In this document: positions 16,790 to 22,367 of the stretch, piece after piece
Position numbering within the stretch: position 1 is the stretch's first letter
Layout of the letters: the number at the start of each line of letters is the position of its first letter
Assembly: GCA_003427395.1 (NCBI GenBank)
Contig: BFEA01000001.1
Span: 8,083,861 to 8,106,227 of the forward strand
Source of the DNA: Chara braunii
Taxonomy: Eukaryota > Streptophyta > Charophyceae > Charales > Characeae
Length of the DNA stretch: 22,367 nt
Direction of reading: 5' to 3'
Translations under genes and position numbers: made by a program
The notes under the pieces: generated by a model
The model's database searches: none
Told to the model about the DNA's origin: nothing
The model's input: only the letters and a program-made list of their open reading frames with translations

Positions 16790-17750
16790 CGGTCCAGCTG
16801 GGGGAGGGCTGGGGGAAGGTCGCCTGCGTACCCACCCGGGTAAGCCCGGCCGGGCAAGGTTCAGGCACGGTTCCGGGCAGTCCCAGTTCATAGTATTAAA
16901 ATAATTAGATAAATAATAATTGAAAAAAATCCGGGGAAAAAGCGTGTTGTGTAAAATTGCAGTAAAAACCCAGGAAGATTCTCACGCCCGGCCGGGCACC
17001 CGGGCATGCAAAAAAAAAAAAAAAAAGTTTTTTTTTTTTTTTTTTGGTTTTCTTCGCTCTCCCAGAGGACCCCAAATCTGGGCTTATTTCTTTTTTTGCG
17101 AGTTGGCTGTCAAGGGGGGGGAGGGGGGTATAAATTGGTTTTAAATGGGCTGAAGGGGTCTAAAGGGGGGTGCCTTTGTGTGATTCTGTTATTTTCTTTC
17201 TTATCTTTGATTCTGTGAGGAATTATAATGTGACCCTCGTCCAAAAGTCGTTTGTATTTCAATTCTACACAACATATTTTTTTCGGGAATATTTTGAATT
17301 TTGTTTTATTTTCTTTTGCGCTGGGGCTGCCCAGAACCTTGCCCGGGGGTTGCCCAGCCGGGCACCTGGGCGTGTACCCGGGCAGAAGTTGGGTGCCCGG
17401 GCGCCCGGACTAGATAAAAACAACTTTTGACGGAGGGGGCCCTCAAAATTCCTTATTAGTTATTAGTAACTTATTACTTTAAAGATAAAAAATAAAAAGA
17501 AAACATGAGTTAAGATATAGTAGATATGCCCCTCTAAACCCATTTAGTCACGGTTTATACCCCCCAAACCCCGTGGGGTGACCCATCACCGAAATAGAAG
17601 GTAAGGCCGGATTCTGACTGCTCAGGCCAAACACAGTCTTGGTCTGAAGCCAGTTCTTTTTTGGGGGGGATCCTTGCCTCTTTTTTGACCCATCTGGTTT
17701 TCCCGGGTGCCCAGCTGGCCCGGGCGTGCCTGGCCGGGTGACGGCTCAGC
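16790..17750. repeat. CCCGGGC-rich repeat clusters
   Basis: Short variants of GCCCGGGCA/TGCCCGGGC crowd at about 16838-17006, 17338-17410 and 17700-17745. They are separated by A/T-rich and T-run sequence, including 17010-17045 where an A run meets a T run head to head. They may belong to one GC-rich element in several pieces. No coding frame has a motif. Confidence 0.55.
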
Positions 17751-18130
17751 ATAGGAAAAAGACACAAAGACATTCAGGCTGATTCAGGATAGAAGGAGGA
17801 GCGCAGGGAAGGGGAAGAGAGGAGGAGAGAGAAATAATTTCCAGCAGAGAGAAAAAGGACAACAAGAAAATGGCAACATATGAAAGGAACTTCAACCAAT
17901 AATGCGATTTCTCACTCGATCAATACATATTATTACATCACTTAAACCTGGCGCTTGGGTGGGTGCATGGGTACATCTATTTGTCTATGTGGCCACCTTC
18001 GCAGTCCTTTTATATCTAACGAACTCTCTCTCTCTCCCTCTGTATCTCGAAAGGGCGACGCCGTTGAGATATTAGTAGCAAACTGACCAGCCACCCAGGT
18101 AAGAGTTATTTTACTTACCCGATTACACAT
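17751..18130. other. Intergenic, no gene recognised
   Basis: Purine-rich sequence at 17785-17880 and a short CT run at 18025-18040. I see no ORF or RNA. Confidence 0.4.
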
Positions 18131-18195
18131 GATTTGAACTCAGGTCTGTTTATCAGGACGTGATGGGTGTGCCATTCAGCCACATGGGATGAGCT
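18131..18195 (-). mobile_element. tRNA-derived SINE fragment, copy 3
   Basis: On the minus strand, CCCATGTGGCTGAATGGCAC (a good A-box) is followed by ACACCCATCACGTCCTGATA and CTGAGTTCAAATC (B-box). It is the most diverged of the four copies. It lies about 90 bp before the LINE reading frame begins. Confidence 0.75.
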
Positions 18196-18285
18196 AACCA
18201 AGTCCAGATCAGTATTTTCATTCATGTATGGCCCACCTTCTCTTAATCAACTGTCTCCTCCTACTTATCTCAAAATCTAAATTTA

Positions 18286-18985
18286 GTGTGCTTGGCACTT
18301 AAAGTGCATTGCCAGGGGGGCCACCCCCCAGAATCCCCGCAGATCCAGTGGCTCTCTCCGCATTCCCCGGTCCAGGTATTAGGAGTTTCAATGGGGAAAC
18401 CAGTGACCAATGATGAATGGCTGTCGAAAACTGTCCTAGAAAAGCTAACACAATGGAAGGACCAGCACACATCTCTGTTTGGCTGGACCCTGGTAATAAA
18501 CAATGTCGTACTGGCCTCTTTTTGGTACAAGTCAGTACTCTGGGCCCTTTCTAAGGACTCACTACGCTCAATACAGTGTCAGGCGGCAGCGTTTCTTTGG
18601 AGAAGCAACCACGATCTCAAGCGGGTGATCAGCAGGGTGGCATGGAGGAGTGTTGGTCCAGCCAAAGTCAAAAGGGAGGTTGGGAATCGTCCACCCTGCC
18701 ACCCATATAAAGGCCCTGGCGCTGCAATGGATAAAGCACCTGATTTTTGTTCCCCACCTGCCATGGAAGGCCCTGGCAATTGAGCTTCCACTGCGAGACA
18801 AAGTGGCCCCATGCCTGTGGGAGGAGGTTCACAAGCAACCCCTGTTCGGCAACAGTTGGATAACCGACAAACACAGTCGGATGTTTACCAGCACAGCTCG
18901 CCCTCGGAAGGGCTGGGTCAAACAGGGTACTGAGGGTGGGCGATATCTGGGACCCAGCTAGTTTTAACAAGTATGTCAGCAATCA
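18286..18985 (+). pseudogene. LINE (non-LTR) reverse transcriptase C-terminal part, frameshifted
   Basis: Non-LTR elements copy themselves by target-primed reverse transcription. The first frame (from about 18286) holds VLGVSMGKPVTNDEWLSK, KLTQWKDQHTSLFGWTLVIN and AAFLWRSNHDLKRV...VAWRSVGPAK, matching the region after the catalytic palm of plant LINE RTs (YLGVPLG, W..K..LS.AGR..LI, FLW). Near 18665 the match moves to the next frame with KGRLGIVHPATHIKALALQW, the usual GGLG(I/L) segment. Near 18925 it moves to a third frame with VGDIWDP. The catalytic palm motif with two Asp is absent, so the copy is 5'-truncated. It is interrupted by the organellar insert at about 18973-19181 and resumes after it. 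Confidence 0.85.
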
Positions 18986-19137
18986 ATTTGTCTCGTAAAA
19001 AATTAAAACAAATATCTTTGTCGGATCAATGTAAAGCAATTATTTTAGGATCTCTTCTGGGAGATGGTTCACTCAAAATATTCAATAAGAATGCAAGATT
19101 CTTTATTCGACCTAGCCAAATTCAAGAAGAATATTTT
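18973..19137 (+). pseudogene. LAGLIDADG homing endonuclease fragment (organellar origin)
   Basis: LAGLIDADG endonucleases are encoded in group I introns of organellar genes and cut intron-less alleles. From an ATG at 18973 the frame reads about 55 residues: MSAINLSRKKLKQ, then AIILGSLLGDGSLKI, the LAGLIDADG helix with its acidic residue, then ARFFIRPSQIQEEYFL, the expected RFxxxxSxxQxEYF region. The DNA is A/T-rich, unlike its neighbours. The match breaks off at 19137 and passes into SSU rRNA sequence. The second half of the enzyme is missing. The first codons overlap the LINE reading (VSNQF), so the true left border may be nearer 18985. Confidence 0.8.
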
Positions 19138-19181
19138 CTGCGGGAGGCAGCAGTGGGGAATCTTGGACAATGGGCAAAAGC
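19138..19181 (+). rRNA. Mitochondrial-type SSU rRNA fragment, 44 bp
   Basis: CGGGAGGCAGCAGTGGGGAA followed by TCTTGGACAATGGGC and AAAGC matches the universally conserved 340-region of bacterial-type 16S rRNA. The form AATCTTGGACAATGG is the one in alphaproteobacteria and plant mitochondria; plastids have a different sequence there. It stops after AAAGC and is not a working rRNA. Directly joined to the endonuclease fragment, it forms one composite nuclear insert of mitochondrial DNA. Bacterial contamination is unlikely because both sides lie within the LINE. Confidence 0.85.
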
Positions 19182-20353
19182 AGAATTGGCAGTGTCCTCA
19201 ATGCCAGGCCACACCCAGATGGGGCAATACTTGTAAGCTGCTTCCAAAGGGGAAGAACACCGACAACACCCTTGTCCGGACCTGCCCGGAAGTGGTATGC
19301 TGGCTACCGAGGTCTCAGGTATATGGCATTCGTGTCTTGCGAGATGGGACCGATGGATTGTCTTCAAACCTGAGACCTCGATTGCTGACCCACCCTTCGA
19401 CGCAGAGAACTGGGTATGGTCCAGATGTCACAAGAGGGGCGCGTACAGGAAAGGGCTGCACTGGTTGTCTGTCAAACGCACCTACCGAATGCTGCACCCG
19501 AGGGTCGACGTGAAAGAACGGGTGACGCTGGTGGATGAAGCACCTCAACGTGGGCAGGGAGGCATTACGCCCGATCAAGTGGTTTGCGTGAATGAAAAAA
19601 GGGACGACTAAAATCACATGCTTGCAATGAGAGATATTCCACCGCTGCCTGCCCACAAACGAATGGCTGACTGATAGAACTCAGCTAGAGCAGCAGGGTT
19701 GTGCCCTGCCGTGGTGCAAGCTCTGTCACTCAGCCTACCCGGCACACAGAATACCCAAAACTATTGAACACATACATAATGTTGCAGTGTCCGGGGTCAG
19801 TATGGACGTGGCGCTCGTGGGATAGGATATGGCACCAGCTGATTATAGAGGAGCAATGGCCGGGGGAGTGGAGAGCGTTGCTCTGTGGAGCCTGGAACCG
19901 CCGCAAGCTAGCACCTTTGCCCGGAACATGTTCGATATAGGGCACGGGGCGTTGCTATGGGCCCTCTGGTGGAGCCGATCCATTTGCAAAATGGAGGGGG
20001 CCCTGGATGGCCTGGAGTTTATCGACGTCATTTAACACCAAATACGAATGGAGCTAATGACACAATGGAAAAAGGTCAAGGAAAAATTAAGCTTTCTTCA
20101 AACACGCAAGGACATGCTAACGAACATCAAGCAATTCTCATGCGACTGGCTGGGTGGGGAACAGAGGGGATGGATAGCAGAAGTGGAATGGAGGGGAGGT
20201 AAGGAAAGCGACCCCTCCAAGCTACGGAGGGACTACAAACTGGTCTTTCACGATTGGACTAAGATAGACGGCTCCATCCCCCGCAGGCCCTCCTCAGATT
20301 TCCTGACCTGTTTCCCCCTCATTAGCTTGCCTTGGTGGAACCACAGTGGTATG
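19182..20353 (+). pseudogene. LINE 3' part: zinc-binding domain and tail, frameshifted
   Basis: This continues the LINE after the organellar insert. The first 100 bases are poorly recognisable. A frame at 19297-19611 (RWDRWIVFKPE, DAENWVWSRC, GLHWLSVKRTYRML) holds the family's linker. From 19631 another frame reads EIFHRCLPTNEWL, CALPWCKLC and KTIEHI, the pattern of the RT zinc-binding domain (zf-RVT: LPT..L, CxxC, E(T/S)..H). The match changes frame near 19770 (QCPGSVWTWRSWDRIWHQL) and again near 19920 (LLWALWWSRSICKMEG). The last frame (20048-20353) ends with KLRRDYKLVFHDW. At least three frameshifts make it inactive. No A tail or target duplication was found. Confidence 0.8.
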
Positions 20354-20905
20354 TAGGGGATTGATTAATGTTATTGTTTGAGTTCATAGGAGCTGTCCTC
20401 CCCTCATGTGCTTGCCTTGGTAGATTCAAATAGGAGGGATGAGATTGTCCCAATGACTGAATTGATAGGAGGGATGAATTGCACGCCGTGCTGCAAGGGA
20501 TGCTAGGCAGGGATGTTTTCCGGCACCCGCTAGCAGGGTTTGAAGAGGCAGCCCTCGCAGTATCGCCCACTATCTGCAGTTAATCCCCTGGAGTAGCCGG
20601 GGCAACTAATGCCGACGGGGAACGATTGTGCTCAGACTTGTTTTTATCGTATTGTTGTTGAAGGGATGCTGGACACACTTTCCAGCTCCCCACTAATAGA
20701 TGGAGCAACTGGGACGCTGCTAGTGGGGGCTGCACATACCACCCAGTCTAGCGGTGGGCCACTGTTTTTGCAAAAGAAAAAAAGAAAGAAAGGTGCATTG
20801 TCACTAAAAACAATAGGAGAAAATCTTCATCTGTCCACATAGGCATGCAGAATCCCTTGCTGCATTCTTTGCGGCGGGTTCTTTGCGGCTAATCAGCGGG
20901 GATCT
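20354..20905. other. Residual sequence after the LINE
   Basis: An open plus-strand stretch at about 20469-20582 reads RDELHAVLQGMLGRDVFRHP and on to a stop. It has normal protein composition and may be an old exon or LINE tail, but has no recognisable domain. The rest shows nothing I can name. Confidence 0.35.
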
Positions 20906-21113
20906 TCTTCTTCTTCTTCTTCTTCTTCTTCTTCTTCTTCTTCTTCTTCTTCTTCTGCTTCTTCTTCTTCTGCTTCTTCTTCTTCTTCTTCTGCTTCTTC
21001 TTCTTCTTCTTCTTCTTCTGCTTCTGCTTCTTCTTCTGCTTCTTCTCCTCCTCCTCCTCCTCCTCCTCCTCCTCCTCCTCTCAAGTTCTTCTTCTTCTTC
21101 TCCTCCTCCTCCT
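20906..21113. repeat. (CTT)n/(CTC)n trinucleotide array
   Basis: About 200 bp of CTT interrupted by CTG and followed by CTC/TCC triplets. The long Leu, Ser, Glu and Arg frames on both strands come from it. Confidence 0.98.
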
Positions 21114-21250
21114 CCCAAGTTCGCTCATTTCTTTTGCAATTGGACGGCATTCTACTTTCTTGTGAATTTGCACTTCAAAATTGGCCAGGATCATAACAAT
21201 TTGGAAAGTTGTGTGGCGAAGGCCTAAGGGGGCAAAAGACAATTTGGACA

Positions 21251-21315
21251 CGATTCAAACTCGGGTCTGCATTTCAACATGTCATGGGTGTCCCAACTGA
21301 GCTGGGCACACTGAC
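21251..21315 (-). mobile_element. tRNA-derived SINE fragment, copy 4
   Basis: On the minus strand, GTGCCCAGCTCAGTTGGGAC (A-box) is followed by ACACCCATGACATGTTGAAA and CGAGTTTGAATCG (B-box). It is closest to copy 1 at 3085-3152. Confidence 0.8.
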
Positions 21316-21432
21316 TTTTCCAACGTGCATTTGTTTTCTCCAGGCAGCGCCATTGGGAATTCCTGTTCTGCTCCATGATGCCTGGAAAGGAATAGACAGG
21401 TACGAGCTGTGTGCAAACCGATGTGTGGAAGT

Positions 21433-21434
<2 letters not shown>

Positions 21435-21518
<84 letters not shown>
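21435..21518. repeat. (CT)n microsatellite, 42 units
   Basis: An uninterrupted CT run. It is the longest dinucleotide array in the window. Confidence 0.98.
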
Positions 21519-21519
<1 letters not shown>

Positions 21520-21529
21520 GTGCCTGCGG

Positions 21530-21790
21530 TGTTGTGCCTGAAGATGTGGAGAGTTCCATTCACACTTGGCCCGAAATGGAAATGGGTGAGTTCGTTTGGC
21601 GTGGCGAAGTGGACCCTCCCTCCCTCCCTCCCTCTGTCTCTCAGCGGCGATGTGTGTGAAGAGGTGGAAGGTTCCCTTCACGCTTGAACCAAAAAAGAAG
21701 AAGGTGGGTTGATACGGCATGGCGAAGTGCAGCCTCTCTCTCTCTCCCCCCGCTTCTCTCTCTCATTCTCCCTCTCCACCTACATCCCTC
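21530..21790. repeat. Diverged tandem repeat with CT/CCCT tracts
   Basis: GATGTG-GA-AGAGTTCCATTCACACTT (from about 21543) and GATGTGTGTGAAGAGGTGGAAGG...CCCTTCACGCTT (from about 21648) are related, as are CGTGGCGAAGTGGACC (about 21599) and CATGGCGAAGTGCAGCC (about 21719). Each copy is followed by a pyrimidine tract (CCCT or CT). The period is about 110-120 bp. Confidence 0.65.
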
Positions 21791-21858
21791 CTTCCCTCCT
21801 CCCTCCGACCATTCGTTTGTTCGTTGAAGTTGGCAACTGCATTTTTTGTGAAGGTGCT

Positions 21859-22023
21859 ATGTTGCAAGTGGGACAGGATTTGTCCGCGGCTGCCATTGGA
21901 AGTAGGTGGGGATTATGCCGTGATTGCGGAGAGGCACGGGGAGAAAGAACACTAGGGGAGGTCATGTACCTGGTCAGGCAGGCAGGAGTAGGTCGCCATC
22001 AAAATCTTGAGGGGTTGGAGTAG
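21859..22023 (+). CDS. Weak ORF with two CxxC pairs in its extended frame
   Basis: The frame open from before 21830 reads FVEVGNCIFCEGAM, then LCRDCGEARGERTLGEVMYL and a stop at 22021-22023. Two CxxC pairs about 25 residues apart could bind zinc, and the part after the CT tract has ordinary composition. The only ATG in this part (21859) falls between the two pairs. It may be a fragment of an exon or a chance frame. Confidence 0.2.
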   Translation: MLQVGQDLSAAAIGSRWGLCRDCGEARGERTLGEVMYLVRQAGVGRHQNLEGLE

Positions 22024-22367
22024 CAGGCGAAGGACGAAGAGGGAGAGTGAGGATGCGGGATCTATGTCACTGTGTAAGGAGGACGGTCCATCCAACTGGC
22101 TTGGATGCCCGTTTGGATGATCCCCGCCCAATTTTGGATGGGCCATCCGAACGGCTGTCCGAAGCTTTTTGGGGGCCCAAAAAGGAGCCCCTCACGAAAT
22201 TAAAGAAGGGTGTGGGGTCCCATAACCCCAAGCCCATCGACCCAGAATCCCAAAACCTTCACCTCTGTACAGACCCCCCCAGTCACCGCCCCCCCCACCC
22301 CAACCACCCCACCAAGAAACCATAGGCATAAACAGCCAGCTTAAACACAGAAAATCCAGGCAGGGAC
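22024..22367. other. Intergenic, C-rich end
   Basis: Short GGATG/CATCC variants at 22088-22152 form small palindromes. C runs lie at 22274-22280 and 22289-22295. No gene is seen. Confidence 0.4.

Noticed and set aside
20804-21227. Poly-Leu and poly-Glu/Arg ORFs
   Set aside because: Entirely the CTT/CTC array.
1-22367. CRISPR array or bacterial operon
   Set aside because: Repeats are microsatellites or tandem duplications without regular spacers, and there are no Cas-like or operon-like genes.

Overview
This window looks like repeat-dense nuclear DNA from a large eukaryotic genome. There are no operons or ribosome-binding sites, and the longest believable reading frames are short, frameshifted or intron-like. 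Simple repeats and A/T homopolymers are everywhere. The L1/RTE-like LINE with a reverse-transcriptase zinc-binding (zf-RVT) tail, the tRNA-derived SINEs, a U6 snRNA with a plant-like sequence, and an insert with a bacterial-type (mitochondrial) SSU rRNA fragment plus a LAGLIDADG endonuclease fragment point to the green lineage, perhaps a streptophyte alga. That placement is inference; the sequence alone does not name the species. The window is draft assembly: it has an 837-base N gap and an uncut Nextera mate-pair junction adapter.

Layout. 1-2.0 kb: simple repeats, a diverged repeat pair, and on the minus strand (1262-1990) a broken coding-like sequence, called P1 here. 2.5-4.8 kb: a tandem palindromic MITE-like repeat, a tiny A-tailed insert with an 18-bp target duplication, a SINE, and a 1.5-kb segment bounded by inverted arms. 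4.9-6.3 kb: microsatellites and a polypyrimidine minisatellite. 6.7-6.9 kb: a nearly perfect 59-bp inverted repeat. 7.2-8.6 kb: two tandem units, each holding an A-tailed U6 snRNA copy, the second invaded by a 495-bp inverted-repeat element. 9.1-9.7 kb: a tandemly doubled LINE 3' fragment on the minus strand. 10.6-11.8 kb: a proline-rich first exon cut by adapter sequence, then the gap.

The most gene-like part is 12.2-15.7 kb. It holds a short RING-like ORF (12253-12567), a promoter/splice-donor candidate (13243-13341), a second copy of the coding-like sequence (P2, 14169-14937, plus strand) and directly after it a tandem RING-like gene (14959-15670, one frameshift). P1 and P2 are collinear paralogs in opposite orientation about 12 kb apart. 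They keep the motif GFV(I/V)xxTxFPPxxLLLP and several shared DNA anchors, which shows which strand and frame were once coding. I do not recognise the family.

From 16 kb onward the window holds a small minus-strand ORF, GC-rich CCCGGGC clusters, another SINE, a frameshifted LINE (18286-20353) interrupted by a composite organellar insert (LAGLIDADG fragment joined to an SSU rRNA fragment), long CTT and CT arrays, a fourth SINE, and no further convincing gene to the end.
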